From contig NZ_AOLN01000010.1 of assembly GCF_000337815.1 (NCBI RefSeq), positions 124,001 through 188,000 on the forward strand: DNA of 64,000 nt, in the 5' to 3' direction. Shown one piece after another: positions 9,175-17,648 of the stretch (within the stretch, counting starts at the first letter, position 1; each line of letters begins with the position of its first letter). The translations under genes were made by a program, and so were the position numbers. Origin of the DNA: Haloferax mucosum ATCC BAA-1512 (GTDB lineage Archaea; Halobacteriota; Halobacteria; Halobacteriales; Haloferacaceae). The notes below the pieces were generated by a model, which saw only the letters and a list, made by a program, of their open reading frames with translations, ran no database searches and was not told the DNA's origin.

Positions 9175-10764
9175 ATGACAGACAACGTGTTGACAGCGGA
9201 GCGCCCAGTCCATGCGGTGCCGCTCGAAGAGAAAGTCGGGCAGTTGTTCGTCGCCGGGTTCGACGGGAGCGAACCGACCGACGACATCGCGGAGTTAGTT
9301 TCGTCGCACCACCTCGGTGGCATCATCTATTTCAGCCGAAACATCGACTCGCCGTCGCAAGTGGCGTCGCTTTCGGAACGTCTCCAAACCATCGCGCGCG
9401 AGGCGGGCGAACCGCCGCTCCTCATTGCGACCGACCAAGAAGGGGGCGTCGTCTCTCGGTTCGACTGGGGCGCACAACTCCCCAGTCAGATGGCGCTTGG
9501 GGCGACGCGCGACCCGTCGAAACTCAGGTGGGCGGGCGAGACCGTCGGTGAAGAACTCGCGTCACTCGGTATCTCGATGAACTTCGCACCGGTGTTGGAC
9601 GTGAACAACAACCCCGAGAATCCCGTTATCGGTGTTCGGTCGTTCGGCGACGACCCGGAACGCGTCGGCGAGTTGGGGTCGGCGCTCGCGTCGGGGTTGC
9701 AGTCAGCGGGCGTCGTCGCCTGCGGGAAACACTTCCCCGGGCACGGCGACACCGAGACCGACTCCCACCGGTCGCTTCCAGTTATTCCGCACGACAGAGA
9801 CCGACTGGAGACCGTCGAGTTCGTCCCGTTCCGCCGCGCCATCGACGACGGTATCGACGCGCTCATGACGACGCACATCGCCTTCCCGGCGATTACGGGC
9901 GACGAGACGCTCCCGGCGACGCTCTCGAAGGAGGTTCTGACGGGTATCCTCCGGGAAGAGTTTGGATTCGACGGCCTGCTCGTCTCCGACTGTTTGGAGA
10001 TGAACGCCATCGCCGACACCGTCGGCACGGCCGACGGCGCAGTACAATCGATTGCGGCGGGATGCGACGTGGTGCTCGTGTCTCACTCGCCCGAGCGCCA
10101 GCGCGAGGCCATCGAACGCGTCATCCACGCCGTCGAGTCCGGTGAACTCTCCGAATCGCGCATCGACAGCGCGTTCGAGCGAGTGCGAGAGTACAAACGC
10201 AAGCGAGTCGCCAGCGGAGGCGACCCATCGGCTGACTGGCGCGAGGCGGTCGAGCACTCGCGGACAGTCGCACGCGAACTCGCTAGCGCGGGTGTGACCG
10301 TCGTCCGCGACCGTGACGGCGTGCTCCCGTTCGACCCGTCGGCACCGATTCACCTCGTCGGCTTCGCGGGGACCGCCCAGTCAGACGCAGAAGACGACCG
10401 GTACGACTCGAGCGATTTCTTGGCGGCGTTCGGCGAAGACCGCGAGGTGCATTTCCACGACGTCGTGGACGCCGAAGAGTACGACCACCCGTTCGACGGG
10501 GGCGAACAGGTCGTCGTCGCAACGTACCACGCGCGGTCGAATATCGGACAGGCGCGCGTCGTCCGCGAGATTGCCGACGCTTCGACCGAGTTGGCCGTAG
10601 TCTCGGTGCGCGACCCCTACGACCTCAACGCATTTCCCGAGATTTCGACGTACGTCACGGGATACGGCTACTCGCCGGCGATGCTGGAAGCGCTCGCAGA
10701 CGTGCTCTGCGGCGGCGAAGGTGGAACCGGGACGTTGCCAGTGACGATTCCCGGCGTCGAATAG
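9175..10764 (+). CDS. GH3 beta-N-acetylglucosaminidase, NagZ-like
   Basis: A 529-residue glycoside hydrolase family 3 enzyme. The N-terminal barrel (about 18-340) has the NagZ-type loop K185-H-FPGHGDT-x-x-DSH198, with the His/Asp dyad acting as the general acid, and the nucleophile D272 in the VSDCLEM motif. A C-terminal alpha/beta domain follows (about 355-529). No signal peptide is seen, so it is cytoplasmic and would cleave imported chitin oligomers or chitobiose to N-acetylglucosamine. It stands alone on the plus strand, between the permease operon and the convergent RidA gene. Confidence 0.92.
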   Translation: MTDNVLTAERPVHAVPLEEKVGQLFVAGFDGSEPTDDIAELVSSHHLGGIIYFSRNIDSPSQVASLSERLQTIAREAGEPPLLIATDQEGGVVSRFDWGAQLPSQMALGATRDPSKLRWAGETVGEELASLGISMNFAPVLDVNNNPENPVIGVRSFGDDPERVGELGSALASGLQSAGVVACGKHFPGHGDTETDSHRSLPVIPHDRDRLETVEFVPFRRAIDDGIDALMTTHIAFPAITGDETLPATLSKEVLTGILREEFGFDGLLVSDCLEMNAIADTVGTADGAVQSIAAGCDVVLVSHSPERQREAIERVIHAVESGELSESRIDSAFERVREYKRKRVASGGDPSADWREAVEHSRTVARELASAGVTVVRDRDGVLPFDPSAPIHLVGFAGTAQSDAEDDRYDSSDFLAAFGEDREVHFHDVVDAEEYDHPFDGGEQVVVATYHARSNIGQARVVREIADASTELAVVSVRDPYDLNAFPEISTYVTGYGYSPAMLEALADVLCGGEGGTGTLPVTIPGVE

Positions 10765-10913
10765 TGGCTGGCGAACAGCAATCAACGAATAGCGACTAGC
10801 AACCAGAAGCGGCAACGGCAATCAAGGACTAGCGAATAACAACCAACGTCCGGACGAATACGATTGCTGTAGCGAAATCCAGAGGAGAAAACAGACTGAC
10901 GATGCTGGTTCGG

Positions 10914-11288
10914 TTACGCCTCGGCGACCACTTCGATTTCGACTTTGATGTCAACGGGGAGTTTCACGACTTCGACCGCGCTTCGAGCGGGGTACGGAGA
11001 CGACAGCAGTTCACCGTACACCTCGTTGACGCGGTCGTAATAGCGCATGTCGTTGACGAAGACCGTCGCTTTCACGACGTCGTCGAGAGACGCGTCGCCG
11101 GCGCGGAGGACCGCCTCGACGTTTTCGAGTGTTTGTCGCGTCTGTTCGCGGACGTCTTGGCTGACTACGTCGCCGGTTTCGGGGTCGATAGGACCCTGCC
11201 CGGAGACGTAGATGGTGCCGTCGGATTCGATACCTTGGGAGAAGGGGCCGATACTTGCGGGTGCGTCGTCGGTGGAGAGTTCGCGCAT
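10914..11288 (-). CDS. ridA: RidA-family enamine/imine deaminase
   Basis: A 124-residue protein of the Rid (YjgF/YER057c/UK114) family. The key arginine is in PARSAVEV and the glutamate in the C-terminal VEIEV. Rid proteins hydrolyse reactive 2-aminoacrylate or related imines made by PLP-dependent lyases and dehydratases, yielding ketoacids and ammonia. It is the last gene of the minus-strand set PLP lyase, deacetylase, RidA, which suggests it clears the enamine or imine made by the PLP enzyme at 12118. The 5' neighbour is 72 bases away. Confidence 0.9.
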   Translation of the reverse strand: MRELSTDDAPASIGPFSQGIESDGTIYVSGQGPIDPETGDVVSQDVREQTRQTLENVEAVLRAGDASLDDVVKATVFVNDMRYYDRVNEVYGELLSSPYPARSAVEVVKLPVDIKVEIEVVAEA

Positions 11289-11360
11289 TGTGGATGTTGG
11301 TGAGTCGGATGTGGTTGTAGTCGGTTCAGTGGACCGAGTGTGCTGGATTCGGTACGCCCG

Positions 11361-12068
11361 TTAGCTCGACAGGTAATCCCGAGCCTGTTCGTGAAGCGGT
11401 GCGAAGCCCTCAGCGGCCGTACAGCCGACGCGCTTTCCGAGCGTCATCCCCTCGGCGCGAAGGCTCTCGACGAGGTTGTCGAACTCGGCGTCGATACCGC
11501 CGTGGTCAACGAGGAACTCGATCTGCGAGACGTGCTGTTCGAGCGCCTCGATTTTCGTATCGAGGTGGCCGGAGATATCCACGAACGTCTCGGGGTCGAA
11601 CGACGACGTGGGCTTCCCGAAGAAGTAGATGTTGTCGGGGTCGCAGGGTTCGAAATCGGTCTCGACGAGCGGGAGCGACGCCATGTAGTACGCGTCGGTC
11701 ACGAGTCGGGCGGTCGCTTGGTGGTCCGGGTGCATGTCGTCTTTGAAGTGCGTGAGGACTACGTCGGGGTCGTACTTTCGAAGCGTGTCCACGATTTGGA
11801 GTCGGTTTTCGAGCGAGTACTGGACGCGACCGTCTTTGAAGCCGAGGAACTCGACCTCGTCAACGTCGAGAATGTCGCCCGCGGCGCGGGATTCCTCGCT
11901 TCTGACCGTCGCAACCTCTGTTTCCGTGTCGCTTTCGAGACCGCCGTACTCGCCGCGAGTCATGTGCGCGACCGTCACGTGGTCGCCGCGTGCGGCGTGC
12001 TTTGCGAGCGTGCCACCACAGAAGATTGCGGCGTCGTCTGGATGTGCGACTATTGCTAACAAGTCCAT
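11361..12068 (-). CDS. PIG-L/LmbE-family N-acetylglucosaminyl deacetylase
   Basis: A 235-residue zinc deacetylase of the PIG-L/LmbE family. The zinc-binding AHPDD is at residues 8-12 and the second motif HPDH is near residue 110. This is the same family as the diacetylchitobiose deacetylases of chitin-using archaea. No signal peptide is visible, so it works inside the cell, removing acetyl groups from GlcNAc or chitobiose. It is co-directional with the PLP enzyme (49-base gap) and RidA, implying one aminosugar operon. The residue after AHPDD is Ala rather than the usual Glu, a mild divergence. Confidence 0.88.
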   Translation of the reverse strand: MDLLAIVAHPDDAAIFCGGTLAKHAARGDHVTVAHMTRGEYGGLESDTETEVATVRSEESRAAGDILDVDEVEFLGFKDGRVQYSLENRLQIVDTLRKYDPDVVLTHFKDDMHPDHQATARLVTDAYYMASLPLVETDFEPCDPDNIYFFGKPTSSFDPETFVDISGHLDTKIEALEQHVSQIEFLVDHGGIDAEFDNLVESLRAEGMTLGKRVGCTAAEGFAPLHEQARDYLSS

Positions 12069-12117
12069 CGCGTTTGTCAGTGAGAGAAACTGACTAAAAT
12101 AACTTTACGTTCTGTTG

Positions 12118-13344
12118 TTAGTTCTCGACGTTGGCGACGATTCGGCCGGCGACGTACTCGGCCTCCTCGTCGGTGAGACACATCGGGTTCGCAACGACTT
12201 CTCCCTCGTCGATTTTGTCGCCGCCGAGGTAGACACGCGGATTTTCGGCACGAAGTCGGCGAACTAGTTCGATAGCGGTGGTATCGGACGAGCCGTCGAT
12301 GTCGATGACGACTTCGGGGGCGACGCTGACGTCGCTCCCGCCGGTGACGTGGGTCGCCAAGCCGGCGTCCTCGATGGCCCGCGCGATGTTGTCGGCGCGG
12401 CTCTGCCACTCGCGTTGGGTCTCAGCCGGGTCTTCCTCCAAGAACGCATCGAGCGCGTAGATGAGACCGACCAGTTCCTCTTTTCCGACCTTCATCGGGC
12501 GGCCGATTCCCTGTCGGGGGACGCCCGCGAAATTGTCGAGGTCGATGAGTCGCTTCGGCGGCGACCACGCGGCCTCGGCGACGTGCATGTCGAGGTGTTG
12601 GAGAGCAATCGACTCGATGTACTCCTGTTTGCCAGCGACGATACCGGTCGTCTGCGGACCGCGAATGCCCTTCCCACCGCTGAACACGACGAGGTCGGCA
12701 CCCTGTTCGACGAACCGCGAGAAGTTCGAACGGGGCGGGAGTTCGGCGGCCGCATCGACGATGACGGGGATGTCGTGGTCGTGTGCGATGTCGGCGACAA
12801 CGTCCAGCGGCGGACTGGTGTAGGACTTTTCCATGTACGCGATAGCCGCCGTCTCGTCGGTGATGTTCGACTCGATTTCCCACGGCTCGACGTTGGTCGA
12901 GCCGGTTCCGAGGTGGAGGTCGTTCGTCCCGATATCGACGATAGTCGCGCCCGCGGTTCGAAGAGCGTGGTCGTAGCCGGTCCGGTGGGTTCGAGGCATC
13001 AGTATCTCGCTCGGGATGCCCTTGGTGTCGGGAAGGCTATCCATCGCCGCAACGTCGTGACCGGCGATGGCCGCCGCCGCAGAAAGACACAGACCAGCGG
13101 CCGCCCCGCTCGTCACGTAACCGGCTTCCGCGCCGGTGACTTCGGCGATGCGGTCCGAAGCGGCCGCCTGGAGGTCGCCGAGTTCGACGAAGTCCGAAGC
13201 GGCACGGTTCATCGCTTCGAGTGCTTCGTCTCTGATGAGACTCCCGCCGATTCGTGTCTTCGTCCCGGCGGCGTTGACCACTGGCGGGACGTCCAACTCT
13301 TCGTATATGGAGTCTGTATGACTCCGGTAACGTTGCTCTGTCAT
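12118..13344 (-). CDS. SelA/DgaE-like PLP-dependent lyase, candidate glucosaminate ammonia-lyase
   Basis: A 408-residue fold-type I PLP enzyme. The Schiff-base lysine is K225 in SGGKGIRGPQ and the PLP-pyridine aspartate is D197 in VDAAAELPP. The N-terminal NAAGTKTRIGGS motif is typical of the SelA/DgaE group, which includes D-glucosaminate-6-phosphate ammonia-lyase and 2-amino-sugar-acid dehydratases. Next to a deacetylase, RidA and a sugar dehydrogenase, the likely reaction is elimination of ammonia from glucosaminate to 2-keto-3-deoxygluconate. This specific role is inference. A minus-strand TATA-like ATATAAA lies at about 13411-13417, 65 bases upstream of the start. Confidence 0.82.
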   Translation of the reverse strand: MTEQRYRSHTDSIYEELDVPPVVNAAGTKTRIGGSLIRDEALEAMNRAASDFVELGDLQAAASDRIAEVTGAEAGYVTSGAAAGLCLSAAAAIAGHDVAAMDSLPDTKGIPSEILMPRTHRTGYDHALRTAGATIVDIGTNDLHLGTGSTNVEPWEIESNITDETAAIAYMEKSYTSPPLDVVADIAHDHDIPVIVDAAAELPPRSNFSRFVEQGADLVVFSGGKGIRGPQTTGIVAGKQEYIESIALQHLDMHVAEAAWSPPKRLIDLDNFAGVPRQGIGRPMKVGKEELVGLIYALDAFLEEDPAETQREWQSRADNIARAIEDAGLATHVTGGSDVSVAPEVVIDIDGSSDTTAIELVRRLRAENPRVYLGGDKIDEGEVVANPMCLTDEEAEYVAGRIVANVEN

Positions 13345-13480
13345 TGTGGCTCACTGGAAACGAACGAGTCGTTAGTGACTCCAGATACTTTCCTGTGTTA
13401 CCGGCGTTGCATATAAACGTTCGCTTCGGCTCAACAGCGCTATTTCTCGGGACTTACGCGTGGGTAGTGATGACAAAGCA

Positions 13481-13488
13481 TTATATAG
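13481..13488 (+). promoter_or_regulatory. TATA box of the ABC ATPase gene
   Basis: TTATATAG is centred about 30 bases before ATG 13516, as expected for a leaderless transcript. It stands in the divergent region shared with the PLP lyase operon. Confidence 0.6.
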
Positions 13489-13515
13489 TTTGACGGTAAA
13501 GGTTGGGGAGAACGC

Positions 13516-14646
13516 ATGTCACAGTTAGAGCTTCGTAACCTCCGGAAGGAGTTCACCGGAGGGGGCGACAACATCGTTGCGGTTGACGATGTCGATTTGA
13601 CACTCCACGATGGTGAGTTTCTCGTCCTCGTCGGACCCTCGGGATGCGGCAAATCGACCACACTTCGGATGATTGCGGGATTGGAGACGGTGACCAACGG
13701 GGATGTCATCATCGGTGACGAGTCGGTAACTGACTTAGAGCCGCGAGAGCGCGACATCGCGATGGTGTTCCAGAATTACGCGTTGTATCCCCACATGACG
13801 ACCCGTGAGAACATCGGCTTCGGTCTGAAGATGACGACCGACCTCGACGCCGACGAACGGAACCAACGAGTCGAGGACGTCGCCACGTCGCTCGGTATCG
13901 AGGAACTCCTCGACGATTATCCGAAGGAATTGTCGGGCGGGCAACAACAGCGCGTCGCGCTCGGTCGTGCAATCATCCGTGACCCCGAAGTGTTCTTGAT
14001 GGACGAACCGCTTTCGAACCTCGACGCGAAGCTTCGGACACAGATGCGAACCGAACTCAAGGCGTTGCAGGACGACCTGAACGTCACCACCGTCTACGTC
14101 ACCCACGACCAGACCGAAGCGATGACGATGGGCGACCGCATCGCTATCCTCAACCACGGAGAACTACAGCAAGTCGGGACGCCGCTGGAGTGTTACCACC
14201 AGCCGGCCAACAAGTTCGTCGCCGGCTTCATCGGTGCGCCCTCGATGAACTTCATCAACGTCGAATCCGAAGGTGACCGACTCGTCCACAAGGAGTTCAC
14301 GTACGACGTCACCGGCGAGACCGCCGAAGCGATCGCCGACCACGGTCGGGTGTCGATGGGTATCCGACCGGAAGACATTCGAGTCGTCGATGAATCGGCC
14401 GTCGAAAATCCGATTACCGCCGACGTTCACCTCGTAGAACCGCTCGGAGACGTGTCGCACGTCACACTGAACGTCGGAGCCAAACGACTTACCGCGGCCG
14501 TTCCGGGTGGAAAGACGTTCGAGCGGGGTGAGGAAGTCACGCTACAGTTCCCCGAGGAGAATCTACACCTGTTCGACGCCGCGTCAGGTGAAACGCTGAA
14601 AAACAGTTCGCAGTCGGCCGACGAAGAACCAGTCATTCACGCCTGA
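13516..14646 (+). CDS. ABC transporter ATP-binding protein, MsmX/UgpC type
   Basis: A 376-residue ATPase of sugar importers. It has Walker A GPSGCGKST (about 41-49), signature LSGGQQQR, Walker B VFLMDEPLSNLD, the switch histidine in VTHDQTEA, and C-terminal TOBE-like regulatory domains with the FIGAPSMNFI boundary. No permease is adjacent, so it probably energises the importer at 5686-9013. ATPases of this group can serve several importers. It has its own promoter. Confidence 0.92.
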   Translation: MSQLELRNLRKEFTGGGDNIVAVDDVDLTLHDGEFLVLVGPSGCGKSTTLRMIAGLETVTNGDVIIGDESVTDLEPRERDIAMVFQNYALYPHMTTRENIGFGLKMTTDLDADERNQRVEDVATSLGIEELLDDYPKELSGGQQQRVALGRAIIRDPEVFLMDEPLSNLDAKLRTQMRTELKALQDDLNVTTVYVTHDQTEAMTMGDRIAILNHGELQQVGTPLECYHQPANKFVAGFIGAPSMNFINVESEGDRLVHKEFTYDVTGETAEAIADHGRVSMGIRPEDIRVVDESAVENPITADVHLVEPLGDVSHVTLNVGAKRLTAAVPGGKTFERGEEVTLQFPEENLHLFDAASGETLKNSSQSADEEPVIHA

Positions 14647-15261
14647 GGAAAGACCAAAGAAAGCTGTCACCTGCCGCGGGACGGCGCGTAGACGGAGGAC
14701 TATGTATAACCTACGCACTCCCACTCGTGGCAGTCCTATGAGCCGTTCGTCTCGGGGTTTTAGTCACGTACAAGTGCAGAATATTAGGCAATACCGCGAT
14801 ATAATATTGTTCAATGAATGCAAGATAGAAGAGAACCACATACTCCAGAGCGATAAAAAAGTAAGTCGAGAGTTTGTATCGAAATTCGGTGCCGAGATTC
14901 GATTTGGTATGAGGTTCTACATTGAGAGTCTTGCGAAGTAACATGTTAGACACGCAGGACGTAACAAGTATTTCTATTCGATACTAGCAGGTATATTCAA
15001 AGACAGAGTAGTAGATTATCTAAATTATTCAGATTTTCTAAATTAGTAAGTTCGCAAGCAGATTTTAGACTGAGATAGTATAGTAGTATATATGCAAAAA
15101 TGAGAACACGGTAAGTTTAAACGGGAGCAAAACTGGGAGAGACAGGAGATGTGTCGAAACGACAGGTGAGCGCGTGACGGAGGGCCGTATCGAGCGGCCC
15201 GACACAAAGATGGAAGTCAAAGATTTCCGTCACAAGGCCCACACCTTCACCGGAGATATAA
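14647..15261. other. AT-rich intergenic region
   Basis: The GC content falls sharply after the ATPase gene. Small frames here (14702-14941 on plus, 15117-15347 on minus) have no recognisable motif and are not called. The region contains a 9-bp-phased AT array at 15013-15057 and ends in a transposase remnant, so it looks like an old insertion site. Confidence 0.5.
15013..15057 (+). repeat. 9-bp-phased AT-rich array
   Basis: Consecutive 9-bp units AGATTATCT, AAATTATTC, AGATTTTCT and AAATTAGTA, then a decayed unit. Same motif and phase as the arrays around parA (30777-32913) and at 47794. Confidence 0.6.
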
Positions 15262-15399
15262 ACAAATGCGGTCGAACGCGTCTTCAAAGAGCTGAAACGC
15301 CGGACTGAATCGTTCGCAACCCACTTCAGACACGTTGATTCCGACACCGCAGAAACATGGTTGCAAGCCTTCGCATGCTACTGGAATCAACTAATCTGA
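15262..15399 (+). pseudogene. IS6-family transposase remnant (C-terminal end)
   Basis: The frame reads NAVERVFKELKRR, then a further 30 or so residues including TAETWLQAFACYWNQLI, and a TGA at 15397. This matches the C-terminus of haloarchaeal IS6-family DDE transposases, including the last catalytic glutamate in the NxxERxF motif. An in-frame stop at 15259 and no upstream transposase domain show that only about 45 codons survive. It marks a past insertion beside the AT-rich stretch. Confidence 0.72.
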
Positions 15400-15582
15400 A
15401 CAATGCCAATCGAGGACGATGAGGAACAGAGTAGTTCACGCTGCTCAACCATCACTTCTGCACGTCGGCACGATAGGAATTGTATGTTTGTACGAGCGGT
15501 TGCCTATCGGCATCGAATCTATTTGTCATTAATGAGTGTAATAAACCAGACAAAATATGTGATAGTAGACACATATTCGCCT

Positions 15583-16479
15583 ATGCGATGGTACCCTTTA
15601 GCTCGCAAAGAGTTCTCGGACCTCAGTCGGTCCAAGGGGCTTCGGTTGTTTGGTCTTGTCCTCATTATCTCCAGTTACTTCTCTATCGGAGGGCCAGCCT
15701 ACGTCGCTGACGCGCTTGGTCCGAACCAAATCATTGCTGCATTCCAAACACCGGTAACACTCTTCGCGGGTTTTGCCGCGATACTCGTTAGCTACCGGTC
15801 TGTAATCGGAGAATGTGAGTCTGGAAGCATCAAATTCGTCAGCGGGATGCCCCAACGTCGATATGAGATTCTGACGGGCAAAATCGTTGGGCGAACGGCC
15901 GCTCTTTGTGTCCCACTTCTCGTGACTTTCGTGTTTGTTTCACTTCTTGGCGTAATCCAACATGGAATCTTCTCTTTGAGCCAGTTCGTCCTGTTCAGCC
16001 TGCTATCGATTCTCTATGTATTCACCATCATCTGTGTCGGAACTGCTATCTCGGCGGTCGCAAACACATCTTTACAAGCCGCGACCGCTTCGTTCGGATA
16101 TTATATCCTCTTTATTCTCGGCTGGATCGATCTCCTTAGCTACCAGGTTTTTTCAGCCATTACGGGCACTCCCGTCAATCCACTCGAACCACCCGCCTCA
16201 GAGCTTCTCTTTAGTATTCATCGCGCGACGCCGATCGGTGCGTACAACGTTCTCACGAATTCGGTCCTCGATGTTGGGAATTCGGCGTCGTGGGTTACAG
16301 GAGTTATTGCAGATCAGCTCCCGAACATCACTTCGAATGCTCTCGTAGTGGGGCTCGTTTTTGATGGGTCACAATCTGCGATACTCGCAACACCGCTCGC
16401 CCTTGGAATTCTCGCGTTGTGGATTAGTGTCCCACTGTTGGTTTCGGGATACGTCTTCCAACGAGCCGACCTCGCATAA
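15583..16479 (+). CDS. ABC-2 type transporter permease
   Basis: A 298-residue membrane protein with about six transmembrane segments. It opens with MRWYPLARKEFSDLSRSKG, the usual N-terminus of haloarchaeal ABC-2 (NatB-like) exporters, which is why ATG 15583 is preferred over the in-frame starts at 15532 and 15403. It pairs with the ATPase 27 bases downstream to form an exporter. The substrate is unknown. The gene is less GC-rich than the chitin locus, and it follows an insertion-sequence remnant, which suggests acquisition by transfer. Confidence 0.85.
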   Translation: MRWYPLARKEFSDLSRSKGLRLFGLVLIISSYFSIGGPAYVADALGPNQIIAAFQTPVTLFAGFAAILVSYRSVIGECESGSIKFVSGMPQRRYEILTGKIVGRTAALCVPLLVTFVFVSLLGVIQHGIFSLSQFVLFSLLSILYVFTIICVGTAISAVANTSLQAATASFGYYILFILGWIDLLSYQVFSAITGTPVNPLEPPASELLFSIHRATPIGAYNVLTNSVLDVGNSASWVTGVIADQLPNITSNALVVGLVFDGSQSAILATPLALGILALWISVPLLVSGYVFQRADLA

Positions 16480-16506
16480 CCACAGAGAACACAGTTCAGT
16501 CCAACA

Positions 16507-17415
16507 ATGCCCGCACTCACCATATCCGACCTAACGAAACGCTACGAAACCGAAACCGCTGTCGAAGACTTGAGCTTAGAGATAGAGACCGGAGAGGTCT
16601 ACGGCTTCCTTGGACCGAATGGCGCGGGGAAGTCAACGACGATTAACATTCTCATGGATTACGTACGGCCAACGACTGGCGATATCCAGATTCTCGGGTA
16701 TGACCCGCACGATGACCTCGTTGACGTTCACCAACGTGTCGGCATTCTCCCCGACAGATTTAGTGTCTATGGCCGACTGACGGGTCGCCAGCATCTCGAA
16801 TATATTATTGATTCCAAAGGCGCTGCAGACACACCAGAGAAGCTCCTTGCGCGAGTCGGATTAGAAGGTGCAATCGACCAACAAGCTGGTGAGTACTCAC
16901 GAGGAATGCAACAGCGACTTGCGCTTGCAATGGCGCTTGTCGGTAGTCCAGAATTGTTGATTCTTGACGAGCCATTCACCGGGCTAGATCCGCACGGTGC
17001 ACGTGCGATCCGCGATCTGGTAAACGAGGAAAACGAACGTGGGGTGACGATATTCTTTTCCAGCCACGTTCTAGGACAAGTAGAGATGATATGCGACCGG
17101 ATCGGGATTCTTCATGACGGTCACCTGATTTCTGAAGGCCGTATAGATGAGTTGCGATCGGACGCAGGTGTTGAAGCAACCGTCTCGTTTGTTGTTTCCG
17201 ACTTGTCTAAGCGCCTTGTTGATGCAGTTGACTCTCTCGATAGCGTCACCGGGACCACTACAGCAGACAACAGGATCGACGTTCAAGTGCGCGATGACAC
17301 TGCACGGATTGACGTCCTCGCAACGATTGAATCGGCCGGGGGAACAGTTGAGACGTTCTCAGTTCGGGAACCGTCTGTTGAGGAAATTTTCACTGCCTAC
17401 ACTGGCGACAGATGA
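16507..17415 (+). CDS. ABC-2 transporter ATP-binding protein, CcmA/NatA type
   Basis: A 302-residue ATPase with Walker A GPNGAGKST (about 36-44), signature YSRGMQQRL, Walker B LLILDEPFTGLD and the switch histidine in SSHVLG. A C-terminal extension of about 90 residues is typical of NatA-like exporters. It forms a two-gene unit with the permease just upstream. Substrate not predictable from sequence. Confidence 0.92.
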   Translation: MPALTISDLTKRYETETAVEDLSLEIETGEVYGFLGPNGAGKSTTINILMDYVRPTTGDIQILGYDPHDDLVDVHQRVGILPDRFSVYGRLTGRQHLEYIIDSKGAADTPEKLLARVGLEGAIDQQAGEYSRGMQQRLALAMALVGSPELLILDEPFTGLDPHGARAIRDLVNEENERGVTIFFSSHVLGQVEMICDRIGILHDGHLISEGRIDELRSDAGVEATVSFVVSDLSKRLVDAVDSLDSVTGTTTADNRIDVQVRDDTARIDVLATIESAGGTVETFSVREPSVEEIFTAYTGDR

Positions 17416-17467
17416 CAAAGACAGAATCAAAACCACGCTAATATAAATCCAAATACACCTAATGATT

Positions 17468-17545
17468 TAGACATATGTGTGAGACTCTCTGTTACTGCGA
17501 TTTCTCACCTCGGTCGTTGTAACAGTACTACGGAACATATGTCTA
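17468..17545. repeat. Perfect 11-bp inverted repeat pair
   Basis: TAGACATATGT (17468-17478) and its exact complement ACATATGTCTA (17535-17545) are separated by 56 bases. Each half contains the palindrome ACATATGT. It sits in the promoter region of the ugp-like operon and could be a paired operator or the ends of a small element. Confidence 0.6.
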
Positions 17546-17648
17546 GAGGGATATCCACTACTACGTTATACTATTGTGGCCACAATCCCACATCTTATTG
17601 ATATGTTCAAAAGAATTAAATTTAGTGCCAATGACCGGCCGGTGTCGG

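Noticed and set aside
14702-15347. Small frames in the AT-rich region
   Set aside because: Neither frame (14702-14941 plus, 15117-15347 minus) shows domain features, and one overlaps the transposase remnant.
17468-17545. Ends of a small insertion element
   Set aside because: No target-site duplication or transposase-like sequence lies between the arms; kept only as an inverted repeat.
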